From Gibbula magus (lineage: Eukaryota > Mollusca > Gastropoda > Trochida > Trochidae): a DNA stretch of 64,000 nucleotides. The DNA is taken from assembly GCA_936450465.1 (NCBI GenBank), contig OW388293.1, positions 83,722,134-83,786,133 on the forward strand, read 5' to 3'. Of this stretch, positions 12,256-23,848 are shown piece by piece. The notes under the pieces are model-generated. The model ran no database searches. It had not been told where the DNA came from and saw only the letters and a program-made list of their open reading frames with translations. Positions within the stretch are counted from its first letter, which is position 1, and every line of letters starts with the position of its first letter. The translations under genes and the position numbers were made by a program.

Positions 12256-12335
12256 GACCGGAACAGTCGAAGGAACATTACTGCGTCAGGCTCTTTCTCT
12301 AGCGGGGACAAGTCCGACTCTAAACTAACAGACAG
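12256..12335 (+). CDS. PPP1R12A: MYPT, exon 6 of window
   Basis: An 80-nt exon with acceptor CTTGTATACAG and donor CAG|GTATGT. It enters in phase 0 and leaves two bases (AG) that pair with the first G of the next exon to give Arg. The peptide is DRNSRRNITASGSFSSGD plus a short polar tail. It is a basic and Ser-rich linker, recognised by phase and splice sites. Confidence 0.78.
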
Positions 12336-15300
12336 GTATGTGCTCCACTGGTTTACAACTCACACTGCAAATTGTTCCTGGAACATCCAGGGATGTCATG
12401 TGGTCAGTCCCGACTGGAAGCTGACTGATAAGTGTCTCAAGGTCCTGCTTCACACAGGAACACAGACAACATTGTACAATCTTTTACTCTTGCAGATATT
12501 ACTCATTCACAACCATGTGAAAGTGGATTAAATTTGACATACACGAACATAAATGCAAAAAAAGATTGTTTTTCAAAAAGTCTCTCTGCTTTTCCTAGGA
12601 ATGTTGATCTTTTACTTTCAGAATCATTCAAACATTTAACATTACATTTCAGTTCATGTCATGATATTTATTTTTGTTGAGTAAAATGAATTACTATACT
12701 TTGCCATAACTCTTTGTTGTTACAAATATACATGTTAAAAAGTCTCAATATGTGAAAACTCTTAGTAAAGAGTGAAGATAACGTGTTGCCCACCACTAAT
12801 GTTCATCCATGACTGATGTGATTAACCCTGACCTACCTCCATACCAGTCTCTCTCCTAAACCTTCCACTCATAGCTCTACCATCCAACTCCACTCAACTC
12901 AACTCAACTCATCGGGTCACCTAATCAGACTAGAAAACATGTGGAAGTCACACTTAGTGTGAGATGGTAGAATGTAAGACATCAAGTGACTATGCCTGTG
13001 ACTACACTAACTTTGTAGACATGCTCTCTTGTTTGAGCTAGTTATTATTGCTTCGATAATATCCAGGCTCACTCTTAGTATTTAGTCCTACTCATGAGTC
13101 ATCTAGACAGCTGTGCCTCTTCCTCGGTTACCCATGGTTTTATGTATGCTCCGTTACTCTCCACTATATCACCCATGGGAAATTTCATCAGAGAAATCTG
13201 CACTCAAATTACCCGCCCTTGGCCGGCGTGAGCCAATCAAACCGCTACCAGCTTGGACCTGCGAGCCAATGACAATTCATATCACTTCGTTGCAAAGCAC
13301 GCGAGGTCATTTTGTTAGCCATCCGTCACTGGTTATCTCCCTTGACCATTTCCGTCTTATCGAATTGAGTATTTTCTTTGGTTACTGACTTCGTCACGCC
13401 TGTCAAGGGCATGTTATTTAGTACAGATTTTGCTGACAGAGTTTCCCATGGGTGATATAGTGGAGAGTAACGGAGCATATATAAAACCCTGGGTAACCAA
13501 GGATGGCTGTGCCTGTACTTTGATGATATATCCTGGTCTGGTTTGATACAAGTATGCCTTGACAAATGTAACTCAATAGAGGTATCACCTCGTCTATACA
13601 AGAGGGTTGATTCAGTTATACTCCGCTAACCTGGTCGATACGACCTCGTATATCCTGACTATAAGTTATGGCTATGCCTGTGACTGTAGATGTGATGCTA
13701 TGTATCTTGTAGTGTCTATATTTCATACTGCACATTCTCTACTTTGTAGCATTCTCATCTCTTTCATCATCTCACGGTGTTGTCATCTTCATCCTTACGT
13801 GAATCATCAACTCATTGTCCACAATGTAAGGAAGTAGAGTGAGGTTAATAGATGATACTAAACAAAATTTTATTTTTTTTAAATAACAAAGTTAATGATT
13901 TAATTGGTATCAAACAATAATAGATATTCAACTGTTTGAGAGGCATTCGATTATTGTTAATAAAGGCATTCGATTATTGTTAATAAAGAAGTTGATTATC
14001 CATATATTTCTCTTCTTCTTAATAATAGATATTGTATTTATATGGATGAAAATTTAGCATTCTGTTAATAACTCACCCACATTAATCAAGCAAAATTGCT
14101 GACAGTGCAGAAACTATGATATCCTCAATCAAGGTACCATTGTAATGGCCATAAGCAGTCATCTGTATTGGGAATATTTTCATTTCCGAGCTGATCTTTA
14201 GTCCCTAGAAGTACAACTAAAGGAATTCATTTAATCACCTAAGTACAATAATACAAAACTTGGTGATAAGTTGACATTCTTTCATTTTCATTCACTCATC
14301 ACACTCATCTAACATGTCATCCATCGATCAATAATGTACTGACCTCGGCATGCTTCCTTCATGTTCATCTAATTCTTCATTCAGAGCACTTCATGTTCAT
14401 CTAATTCTTCATTCATAGCACTTCATGTACTGTAGATCTTCTTTCATCATCCATCAGCTGTATAGAGGTGCTGTCTAGTAGTTTCCTGTTCTAACTTCAA
14501 GATATGCATCACTCCAGTAAATTGTGCTACTCTGATTTCACTAGTGTTGCACAAAACTTATCCGGTAAAAAATTAGAAATTTTTCTGTGATTGAAGTTGA
14601 AACAAATCATTCAAGCATGCAAATAAATCACTTTGCAGATTATTAATTATGAATAACTTAAAACTAACAATTATGTTTCTGCTGAGTAGGCAGTTTGTCC
14701 ATTGGTTTATTAACACAGAAACACATTGCTCTAATCAACCTGATTCGACATCCAGTGTAGTTGAAAGGCGGTAATGTTCAGTTCTTCATGACAGTTTGTA
14801 TCCATGATAAATTCTCACTTACAACTATATGCTGTTTTAGCAGATAGTGATAACTCATCCTTCTGAGTTGAACATATGAAACCATTTGAATGTAGACATT
14901 TACATTATGGTTATGTATGTCATATTTTAAATGTCAATAAGCATGTCAACCATAGTCAATACCGTAACCAGAATTTCTTCATTCTTCTTTCGATGTCTTC
15001 ACAGTTGATCATATCTATCTGAGTAGTGAAACTTTTGCTACCTTTCATTGGTTTGTGGGAGTAAAGTTAGCTCTATGAGTACACTGTGGTTGGCATGTTT
15101 GTTCTGCACGTCGTTTACTCACTCTCTTGTTACTGTGCTTATTAACACTTGTTATCTATCTATGTATGTATGTATGTACGTACATGCACTGTAGATTCTG
15201 TATACATGTATCTGTTGATGCAAATCAACAAGCTGCTAGTGTTTGATGTGAACATTTCAACTGAATTAAACTGCATATCAGTAATATTACACACTTGTCT

Positions 15301-15692
15301 GAAGTTAAAAGTGTGCTTTTGGAACAAATATGCATGGAAATGCCTAAATGTATAATTCTCATTGTTTCTTTTCCAAAACATATGAAACTTAACCCAGACA
15401 AAGAAAATGAATTCAATCTGCTACTTTTCAAGATTTTTATCTCAAAACTATTTCATTATTATTCAACAAGTTAAACTTGACATGTTGAAAGATTCCCCGA
15501 TAAGACGAACTCAAAGCTAGCAGCCTGTCCAATGCACATGTTGGCTATACCTCAGCCTGTGTAGATGTATATACGTTGTGTATTATGTAGTTGTTGCTTG
15601 CCTGTAACCTTGACGTCCGTAGTTGCTGTCTCGCCGCCGCCGTCTGTCGTGGACTGTGCATGATGCATGCTGTCTTTGCTTGTCCATTCCAG
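12336..15692 (+). other. Intron with a MULE-like MITE
   Basis: A 3.4-kb AT-rich intron. Besides the element at 13,119-13,505 it holds short duplications (CTCAACT near 12,890, ATTCGATTATTGTTAATAAAG near 13,945-13,988, TTCATGTTCATCTAATTC near 14,360-14,415). Confidence 0.65.
13119..13505. mobile_element. MULE-like MITE with perfect 9-bp target duplication
   Basis: A 387-bp element. Its long terminal inverted repeats start CTTCCTCGGTTACCCA on the left and mirror the right end (TGGGTAACCAAGGATG), then continue through GCTCCGTTACTCTCCACTAT and ATCACCCATGGGAAA. It is flanked by GCTGTGCCT at both 13,110-13,118 and 13,506-13,514, a perfect 9-bp duplication, the size typical of Mutator-like elements. 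It encodes no transposase. A 70-bp relative lies at 62,319. Confidence 0.85.
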
Positions 15693-15995
15693 GCATAGTC
15701 ATACAGGCGTTACTTCCTCTTCCTCTACCACTTCGACAAGCATGGATCAGAATAGGTCCCCCTATCGAAGTCTCTCCTCATATAACTCTACGGGTTCATA
15801 TCACTCGGTGTATGAGCCCTACTATCGCAGGATGAACCGCAGGCTGGACTCTCACGATGATCAGGATAAATTCAATTCCAGGACTCCCTCCATTCTGTCC
15901 TCGGTCACATCTGCAACTGCTCCCGTTTCGACGACAACCACCTCGGTATCAACATCCAGCAGCTCCACACCCACAACCAATTCAGTATTAAGAAG
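15693..15995 (+). CDS. PPP1R12A: MYPT, exon 7 of window: Ser/Thr/Tyr-rich region
   Basis: A 303-nt exon with acceptor TTGTCCATTCCAG and donor AAG|GTTCGT (GT-AG but weaker). It enters on base 3 of a split Arg codon and leaves AG, which joins A of the next exon to give the Arg before SYEPPKRD. The peptide has a Tyr-rich stretch (SYHSVYEPYYRRMNRRLD) followed by a Ser/Thr-rich tail ending NSVLRR. Human MYPT1 has a comparable Ser/Thr-rich segment just before its RRRSYLTPVRDEE block. Confidence 0.87.
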
Positions 15996-16839
15996 GTTCG
16001 TATCATATCTGCCACATCAACGACTTGGACAGAATAATTTAACTTGACGACAACTAAAATATGATATCATGTATGAGTATTACGGAACAGCTAGGAAACT
16101 ATAGCCAACATCTCAGATAGATTTGCCTTCGTAGAGAATTTTGAAACTAAATAGAAATGTAAAGATCAGCAAAATTGGTTGCACTCTATTAGATAGGTAT
16201 TCTCATACTTATACTTATTAAGAACATTGAACAGTGCCGTGGGTGAAATTTCTTGTACATATGGTATGGATTTCAGATGGTCCTTTAGTTAAGGTTGTAA
16301 ATAGAATTTAATAGATACCAGTTTAGTATCGAGAAACATACTGTCACAGACAAGTTGGGAATCAGATAGATCAAAATAGCAAAAAATGTCAACACCTTTC
16401 AACTGGATGTCTGGGAAGAGCGACGGATCATGATCACCATATCATTGCCAGTTCCCGATGGTTCAACTAGCAGCTACTAGATGACTGTTGCATGGTGTTG
16501 CCTCGAACAGGTCTAGATAGCTGACGCAGGTACAAGGATGGTTTGAAGTTGCTTAGCCTTGCCAAGGCCTTGGAATGGCGATTTGATTTGATTGTTCATA
16601 CATTCATTTGCTATTTGATTTAACAATAACAAGTCATTGTTTTACAAATAATTAACTAATTCCGAATGAAACATGCGGTTTTCATAGTCATCATCCGCCC
16701 ACCCTTGAACCACGACATCCTTCTCCCTCCCGAACTTGCCTAACATCCTGTGTACAAGACTTGCCCCGTATTGTCTTGATTAGCTTGATGGTTGACTGAT
16801 TGTGTGTGTACCGTGTCTAACACCCCGCTTGATCTCCAG
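15996..16839 (+). other. Intron, nothing recognised
   Basis: Unique-looking AT-rich intron. Confidence 0.6.
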
Positions 16840-16930
16840 ATCGTACGAGCCGCCCAAGCGCGATGAGGAGACTGAAACTCAGAGGAAAGCTCGGGCCAAG
16901 CGAGCTCGCGAAACTCGCAGATCAACACAG
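16840..16930 (+). CDS. PPP1R12A: MYPT, exon 8 of window: RDEETETQRKAR and RRSTQ (Thr696-type ROCK site)
   Basis: A 91-nt exon with acceptor CTTGATCTCCAG and donor CAG|GTTAGT. It encodes SYEPPKRDEETETQRKARAK followed by RARETRRSTQ. This aligns almost residue for residue with human MYPT1 SYLTPVRDEESESQRKAR...RRSTQGVTL. In the family the Thr in RRST (human Thr696) is the inhibitory site phosphorylated by ROCK and ZIPK, and the preceding Ser is the PKA/PKG site. Both residues are present. The exon ends exactly after Gln, so the site is split from its GV continuation by an intron of about 4 kb. Confidence 0.96.
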
Positions 16931-17022
16931 GTTAGTATATGTCCATGTCCGTCTGGACGTTGTTTTGATGCCCTTGCTATAAATACCTTGTGGGACGTTT
17001 TGATAGCAAAAATATACAGTTA

Positions 17023-18003
17023 TTATACCCCCGTTACCCCCTGTTACGAAGTAAGCGGGGGTATATAGTGGTCATTCCGTCCGTCCGTCCTTCCGTCCGT
17101 CCTTCTGTCCGTCCGTCCGTCCTTTCGTCCGGTCAATTTTCTCAAAAACCGTCAAAGCTACATCAACCAAACTTTGTACAGATGTTAACCATGTTCTTCC
17201 GATCGCGCAAAGACAATTTTAGATATTTTTTGTCGTTTCCATGGAAACGTCACGTTTTGGACTTAGTTTTATTGTGTTCAAAGGGGGCAAGTTTTCTCGG
17301 ATACTGTTCAACCTAGGTGAATGAAATTTTGGTTGTGAGTACTCATGACCATACTCTTTATCGAGTTCGAAAACCAGTTCCGAAATATTATTTTTTACAG
17401 AGTTATGGCCCTTGAAATCGAAATTGAACTTCGTACCAGAAGAACTGTGATGCTCCAATGGGGACAAGTTTTCTCAGAAACTGTTACATCTAGGTGAATG
17501 AAATTTAATATGGAGGTAGTCCAGGTGATACTCTTCATCGAGTTCGAAAACCAGTTCCGAAATATTATTTTTTTCGGAGTTATGGCCCTTGAATCCGAAA
17601 TTGAACTTTGTACCAAAAGAGCTGTGATGCTCCAATTGGGACAAGTTTTCTCGGAAACTATTACATCTAGGTGAATGAAATTTTACATGTAGGTAGTCCA
17701 GATGATACTCTTTATCGAGTTCACAGTCCAGTTACGCAATATTATTTCAAAGCCCTTGAATCTGTAATTGAACTTGGTACAAATTACCGGTGTGATGCCC
17801 TAATAGGAAAAATTAAGTTACCTGAAAAATATTACATCTGGGTGAATTAAATTTTGTAATAACAGTCAGTTCCTAAAATTATTTTGGACAATATTATGAT
17901 GCTTGAAGCTTTTTTTTAAACATAGTAACCTTCACATCTATAATTCTCAATGGACGGATAGTGGATGACGGGGGTATGTGAGCCATGCTCACTTTTTTCT
18001 TGT
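17023..18003 (+). mobile_element. Pearl-like repeat element with tandem ~177-bp core units
   Basis: It begins with CCCCGTTACCCCCTGTTACG folding back on CGGGGGTATA, then a CCGTCCGT tract (about 17,080-17,128). Three to four core units of about 177 bp follow; GACAAGTTTTCTC recurs near 17,463 and 17,640, with a variant near 17,286. It ends with a hairpin GTGAGCCATGCTCAC at 17,978-17,992 and a T run. A short tract followed by tandem cores of this size is the architecture described for molluscan 'pearl' elements, thought to be Helitron-related. No protein is encoded. Confidence 0.7.
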
Positions 18004-18157
18004 ATTAACAATGCAGAAGAATAACCATGAAATCATTAGTTCCCTCTGACTTGTGCTGTATCAGTCTCATGCATATGTTTTGCTTTGTGAGAATTCAAGA
18101 ATAGCAGCCCAAAAAGCTAATCACTTATCCGCTTTCATTATGTATTATACTGTCATT

Positions 18158-19756
18158 AGCAGCTCCGACTAAGTCGGAGCTGCTATCAGTTTTTGCGCAG
18201 TTTCCGTCGCCGCCGCTGCGCGCGCGTTTTGTATTCGCTATAACTTTTTTCCTAGAAGGTTTTGAGAACTCATATACATAACTTCTTACTTATGCCCCTG
18301 GGGAATTTTTTTGACATGTTCATATTCAAGGTCAAAGGTCAAGGTCAAGTTCTGAAATCGCTAAAAAAAATCCTTGTAAACACGATAACTTGAAAAATAT
18401 TTGTACTATCAGGCTCTTATTTGGTGTACATCAACTATGGAGAAAGGCCAAGATTTGAAAAGGTTTTCGCTAACATCCGTCAAAGGTCAAGGTCACAGCG
18501 AGGGCACGACTTAAGCATGCTTTTGCGAAAATGTCTTATTTCAACTATTAACACTTTAAATCATTAAATGATTGTTATACACAATGAAAGGTGATCACTG
18601 ATTGTGTGACCTTGAATTTAAAAGGTCAAGGTCACGAAATATGGTCAAGGTCACCAGTTCTGAAATCACTAAATAACCTTTTCCCAAGAAGGTATTAACA
18701 CCTCATATACATAGCTTCTTTCTTATAAACCTGGTGGATGATTTTGACATGTTCACATTCAAGGTCAAAGGTCAAGGTCACGATTTCTGAAATCGCTAAA
18801 AAATCCTTGTAAACACGATAACTTGAAAAATATTTGTACTATCAGGCTCGTATTTGGTGTACATCAACTATGGAGAAAGGCCAAGATTTGAAAAGGTTTT
18901 CGCTAACATCCGTCAAAGGTAAAGGTCACAGCGAGGGCACGACTTAAGCATGCTTTTGCGAAAATGTCTTATTTCAACTATTAACACTTTGAATCATTAA
19001 AGGATTGTTATACACAATGAAAAGTGATCAATGATTGTGTGACCTTGAATTTTAAAGGTCAAGGTCTCGAGATAGGGTCAAGGTCACCAGTTCTGAAATC
19101 ACTTTATAACATTTTTTCATGAAGGTATCAACACCTCATATATATAGCTTCTTTCTTGTACACCTGGGGAAATATTTTGACATGCTCACATTCAAGGTCA
19201 AAGGTCAAGGTCATGAGTTCTGAAATCACTACAAAAATCCTTGTAAACACGATAACTTCAACAACTTCTGTGCTATCAGGCCCTAACTTGGTATATATCA
19301 ACTATGGAGAAAGACCAAGATTTGAAAAAGTTTTTGCTTAAATCTGTCAAAGGTCAAGGTCACAGCAAGGTCACAACTTAAGCGTGCTATTGTGAATATG
19401 CCTTATGTTAACAATGAACACTTTTGAGTCATTGCATGATTGTTATACACAATGAAAAGTAATCATTGATGGTGTGACCTTGAAGGTCAAAGTTCAAGGT
19501 CATGAGATATTGGTTAAGGCCATGTTAATCTTTTGATCCAATTTTGAAATCAGAAATAGGTTTTAAGAACAATGTTGTGAAAAGTGACCCCAGTGATGAT
19601 TTAACTTGTAAGAATAACTTGAATAATGAAAAACATTTTGTCCAAAAAAATTCCCATTTTATTTATGCTGAGGAGAAGGCGGAACAGGGAAAGGCGAGAC
19701 CCAAAGTTTCGGAGCTGCTCTGCTTTTGCGGTGTCCCGCAAACGCTCTTCTAGTTT
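18158..19756. mobile_element. Repeat element with three ~430-bp units rich in AGGTCA
   Basis: It opens with a 27-bp perfect palindrome (18,158-18,184; arms AGCAGCTCCGACT and complement). Three units of about 430 bp follow, marked by CTCATATACATA-type anchors near 18,273, 18,702 and 19,133. Each unit has runs of AGGTCA (for example AAGGTCAAAGGTCAAGGTCA). It closes near CGGAGCTGCTCTGC and TCCCGCAAACGCTCTTC at 19,700-19,755. It has no coding capacity; the class is unknown. Confidence 0.65.
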
Positions 19757-19825
19757 TGTACCTCATATGCCGAGATTCTTGGCCTGAGCGTAATAAAGTT
19801 CTGTTTCGTTCTATAAATTGGGAAA

Positions 19826-20534
19826 ATACCGTATTCGCTGTATTAGAAGCCCTGGGCGTTTAAAAATTTTTAAAAAGGGGGCGTTTATCAAAATGACTTT
19901 AAAAAATCGTCAAAGGGAGCATTTATTTAAAACATGTCTGTTAATGTCCAGAAGAAAAACAAACATCGATTTTATTTATCGAATTTTAATCAAAATAAGT
20001 CTATCAAATAAATGTAAAGAAGAGTTAAATGACACAGTTTATTGTTTTCATTAAATTCCAACCGGTACTGATACACAATTTGAAATGGAAATGTGAACAA
20101 ATATACATTATAGCTTGTGCAAGGTTTAATCTTGCAATTTATTTAGAAAAATTATCCGGTATATTCTATACTTCTTCAGTGAAACATCAGTAAGGTAAAT
20201 CGATACAAAGGGGGGAGTTTATTAGGGGTCATTTTCCGCGAGTCAAAAAAGGCTTGAGAGGGCGTTTATTCAACTTCCCAATGCAAGGCATAACTCTTGC
20301 CAGTCTCCATTACTGGCCGATTTAGGCCTTGCAGTATTTCCTTAAGAAATCTGTGTTTAGAAATCCAGGCCCGCTATGCATTTCTGGTGCAGCTATTCAC
20401 TGTCTTGACACAACAAAGCAAGGGAAATACCGCAAGGGTTAAATCAGCCAGTAATGTAGACTGGCAAGAGTTATGCCTTGCATTTGGAAGTTGGCGTTTA
20501 TTAGGAGAGGGCGTTTATTAGGATGAATACGGCA
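19826..20534. mobile_element. TIR element containing a nested MITE
   Basis: The left end, ACCGTATTCGCTGTATTA, is mirrored by TAGGATGAATACGGC at the right end, and GGGCGTTTATTA-type subterminal repeats are present on both sides. A 223-bp MITE (20,271-20,493) has inserted inside it, duplicating GCGTTTATT. No target duplication was confirmed for the outer element. Confidence 0.55.
20271..20493. mobile_element. 223-bp MULE-like MITE, copy 1
   Basis: The terminal inverted repeat begins CAACTTCCCAATGCAAGGC and continues CTCTTGCCAGTCTCCATTAC; the right end mirrors it (GCCTTGCATTTGGAAGTTG). It is flanked by GCGTTTATT on both sides (9 bp), although that word also recurs elsewhere in the host element. 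Copies 2 and 3 are at 24,949 and 53,293. Confidence 0.82.
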
Positions 20535-20953
20535 GTTGTCAATGTAACGCTACGACACTTCGCTTGCATCTCATGTTATAAAGGTAATTCCTGATAATGT
20601 TTCTTGCTTGTCAACAGGGTGTATTATGTTGGATGGATTCATTTCATGTTATTATACTTTATAGGAAGTTAATCAAGCTGTTTCCACACTAGTTTCTTAG
20701 TGTGTCATCTTGTATGTACACTTCATGTACTTTAATGTTACTTGAAATTCCATGTCACTTTTTGTATATTTCTATTTGAGGTCGAATAACTCTACGAATA
20801 ATATATATGTGTAAATGGAAACATTTTGACAATTTTCCCATACTTTTACCTACATACTCAAATGCTCTTTAATTTCTAAATGTTACTTGAGATCAATGTC
20901 ACTATTGTGTATTACTAAGTCATGTTCTTACATATCTGCAACAATCTCCGCAG

Positions 20954-21220
20954 GGTGTTTCGTTGGAAGACATCGAGAAGGCGGAAGAGACATTGCGCAA
21001 CTCCACGACAGACAAAGACCGCATGGCCGCTCTACAAGCAAAGGCTGATGCGACGAAGGCGGACAGTTCCGCCACCAGTGAGAGTAGTAAAGAGCCAAGT
21101 GCTGCTCGAGACTCTGTGCGAGACTCTGTATCTAATAGAACTAGTTTGTCCACTTCCAAAGACACTTCCTCGGATGATTCTTCCTCGTATCGACGGAGAA
21201 ACGTGGAAGATCGTCAAGAT
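20954..21220 (+). CDS. PPP1R12A: MYPT, exon 9 of window: GVSLEDIEKAEET region
   Basis: A 267-nt exon (89 codons, phase 0 to 0) with acceptor CAATCTCCGCAG and donor GAT|GTAAGT. It starts GVSLEDIEKAEETLRNST, directly continuing RRSTQ as in human GVTLTDLQEAEKT. It then runs into Ser/Asp/Arg-rich sequence (RDSVRDSVSNRTSLSTSK) ending RRRNVEDRQD. Together with the preceding exon it forms the myosin-phosphatase inhibitory-site block. The match to the family is clear for the first 15 residues and compositional after that. Confidence 0.93.
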
Positions 21221-22152
21221 GTAAGTGTGCACTCGCTGCATGTAATCCCGGATCCATGTGCTTTCAGGGTTCACTCCTCTTGCAGTGAGAGTAGTCCATG
21301 ATAGATCGCAGGAGTCCAAGTTAGTTATTCCAATGCAGGAGCAATGTAGCTGACCTCGAGAGCTATCTCAAGCTTCAGTGCTGAGATCCATCCTAGGAGT
21401 AGCATAAAGTGGAAGAGTGGCTTTGTGCTTGTTGTGGCCAGTCCACAGATCTTCCTCCACCTCTAGTTGTATTGTAGCTCTCCAGCTGTGTGGCTTTATG
21501 GTTGTGGCCTGTCTACAAATCCTTGAGTTCTGGAGTTGAGATCCTGTAGTTGAGTGTGCTGCTCCCAGAGGAAGAAAGTGTTCTTTTGTTTCAGGATAAG
21601 CACAGCCGAGTCAGGTGGTATTTAGTGTGGGATGTTTGTAGAGATCTCCTTTAGATCAGAAAGTTCTACCAGACTGCAAATGTAGGTTGTAGTGGATGCC
21701 TGGTTTTGAAAATGAAGGCCACAATTAAAGCATTTAAGTTAAATATATTTAAACATGTATTTCATATGGTTTAATCAATTTTGTTGCAATTGCCAATAGG
21801 GACTACAATCAAGTTGGAAATTACTCATATTCAATGTAAATTTACATTCAGCAACCACACTCCCAGATTTCATGTAATATGTTTCAGATAAATCACCTAT
21901 CAGGAAAATTTTATTTGTGACAAATTGAATAGTATGGTTGCATTTAATAGTCATTTAGACCCCTTAATTACTCCTAGGCCAAAATTCTTACCATTCTACG
22001 TTATTAATTTCTGTCAAGAGGTCCTTCACATTCTACAATGGGGACCCTCCTTGTACTAATGGCCATGTATTACTGTATGCTGTATGCTGTATCCACGCTG
22101 CGTGCCCCAGCAGGAGGTGCAGGGCGGATGTTGACACACCTTTATGTTGCAG
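21221..22152 (+). other. Intron, nothing recognised
   Basis: Unique-looking intronic sequence. A short TGTATGC duplication lies near 22,073-22,092. Confidence 0.6.
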
Positions 22153-22237
22153 GAGGACTCTAGGAGCAGTTTTCGTAGGTCTCGGGATCCTAATCGAGAT
22201 ATATCAAGTAGTCAATATTCTTCAGATAACTCTACAT
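22153..22237 (+). CDS. PPP1R12A: MYPT, exon 10 of window
   Basis: An 85-nt exon with acceptor TTATGTTGCAG and donor ACAT|GTAAGT. It enters in phase 0 and leaves one base. The peptide starts EDSRSSFRRSRDPNRD and is Ser/Arg-rich. The remaining T joins CA of exon 23,657 to give Ser. Identity rests on phase and position. Confidence 0.82.
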
Positions 22238-22569
22238 GTAAGTATTTCTGTATAGCCTTGATTGGTTACATACATAGACAAAAGACCAAAGAGTTTAAAG
22301 TAACTGGTGATTATAAGTCCCAACCAGAACATGAAGTTGAAATGATGAGTTGATGAATGTCAGTAACAGGTTTACAGCTATCCTCCCTCTTGAAAATATT
22401 AGTCAAACCCCTCATATGAAAGGAAACGATCAAAATAACTTTTATTTTCAAGTTGCAGCATTTTATTTACTCCAGAAAAAGTAGCAACCTATCATTTACC
22501 AATTTGCTTCAAAAGCTGTGATTTGGTGATCTAAGCTTGTACAGTATTTCTCTGTGCTGGAAGTTATAA

Positions 22570-23490
22570 TACGTTAATGCATTCCCATATACCTCATAAA
22601 GCAGACCCAACTAAAAACAACACATTTCCACCGGACGTCAGTTATAATATGATGATAAAGTCCCATATATCTCATAAAGCAGACCTAACTAAAAACAACA
22701 CATTTCCACCGGACGTCAGTTATAATATAATGATAAAGTCTCATATACCTCATAAAGCAGACCCAACTGAAAACAACACATGTATATCCACCGGACGTCA
22801 GTTATAATATGATGAAGTCCCATATACCTCATAAAGCAGACCCAACTGAAAACAACACATTTCCACCGGACGTCAGTTATAATATGATGATAAAGTCTCA
22901 TATACCTCATAAAGCAGACCCAACTAAAAACAACACATGTATATCCACCGGACGTCCGTTATAATATGATGATAAAGTCTCATATACCTCATAAAGCTGA
23001 CCCAACTAATAACAACACATATCCACCGGACGTCCGTTATAATATGTTAATAAAGTCTCATATACCTCATAAAGCAGACCCGACTAAAAACAACACACAT
23101 CCACCGGACGTCAGTTATAATTTGTTAATAAAGTCTCATATACCTCATAAAGCAGACCAGACTAAAAACAACACAATTCCACCGGACGTCAGTTATAATT
23201 TGTTAATAAAGTCTAATATACCTCATAAAGCAGACCCAACTAAAAACAACACACATCCACCGGACGTCAGTTATAATTTGTTAATAAAGTCTCATATACC
23301 TCATAAAGCAGACCCAACTAAAAACAACACACATCCACCGGACGTCAGTTATAATATGTTAATAAAGTCTCATATATACCTCATAAAGCAGACCCAACTA
23401 AAAACAACACACATCCACCAGACATCAGTTATATGTCAATACAGCCACATATACATGTACCTCATAAAGCAGACCCAACTAATATCAACA
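22570..23490. repeat. 78-bp minisatellite, about 12 copies
   Basis: The unit carries CTCATAAAGCAGACCCAACT, AACAACACA, CCACCGGACGTCAGTTATAA and AATAAAGTC. The spacing between CTCATAAA words is mostly 78 bp (79 and 82 also seen). Because 78 is a multiple of three, an open frame of 216 codons runs through it at 22,966-23,616; this is a repeat artefact. Confidence 0.9.
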
Positions 23491-23504
23491 CTGTACCAAA
23501 CATC

Positions 23505-23656
23505 AGTTGTCAGAAAACTCACTAACATCCACCATATTACTCCTCCCAGCAGACATCAGTTGACACAAAACTCACTAACATCCACCATATTACTCCTCCC
23601 AGCAGACATCAGTTGACACAAAACTCACTAACATCCACCATATTACTCCTCCCCAG
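23505..23656 (+). repeat. 53-bp tandem repeat carrying acceptor-like ends
   Basis: Three units contain CTAACATCCACCATATTACT followed by CCTCCCAG. AGs at 23,549, 23,602 and 23,656 are 53 and 54 bp apart. Only the last gives an open reading frame. Confidence 0.85.
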
Positions 23657-23848
23657 CATCGTACGTACCTCGCAGTCAGCGCGCGGCGCTCTCCTCGACG
23701 GACCCCACCAGCACCAGCACTAGTCTCCCGGGGGGATCAGCCCTCTCTCGCACCTCCTCCTACCGCAGTCGGTTACGCAACGGCGACATCACGTCTCGAG
23801 AGGAGGAGAAGGCGAAGGAAGATCCCAAGAAAGATGAAAGTAAGAAAG
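23657..23848 (+). CDS. PPP1R12A: MYPT, exon 11 of window
   Basis: A 192-nt exon with acceptor TATTACTCCTCCCCAG and donor AAAG|GTGTGT. Two bases complete a Ser codon and one base is left over. The peptide is SYVPRSQRAALSSTDPTSTS, then SRTSSYRSRLRNGDITS, then a Glu/Lys-rich end (REEEKAKEDPKKDESKK). Human MYPT1 shows the same order of Ser-rich then Glu/Lys-rich sequence before its second RRSTG site. Coding GC is visibly higher than in the flanking intron. Confidence 0.88.

Larger units (their letters stand above)
16931..20953 (+). other. Intron built largely of mobile elements
   Basis: A 4-kb intron holding, in order, a pearl-like element (17.0-18.0 kb), an AGGTCA-rich tandem element (18.16-19.76 kb), and a TIR element carrying a nested MITE (19.83-20.53 kb). 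ORFs inside these are not host genes. Confidence 0.8.
22238..23656 (+). other. Intron filled by two tandem arrays
   Basis: About 340 bp of unique sequence, then a 78-bp minisatellite (22.57-23.49 kb), then a 53-bp array whose last unit contains the splice acceptor at 23,656. Confidence 0.8.

Noticed and set aside
17990..19760. Possible host exons within the 61- to 69-codon ORFs at 19.1-19.8 kb
   Set aside because: They lie inside repeated ~430-bp units and the element tail. Exons 16,930 and 20,954 already join directly in phase (RRSTQ then GVSLED).
22966..23616. 216-codon ORF of SHIPHKADPTKNNT repeats
   Set aside because: It is a read-through of a 78-bp tandem repeat (a multiple of three) lying in an intron, with no start context or homology.
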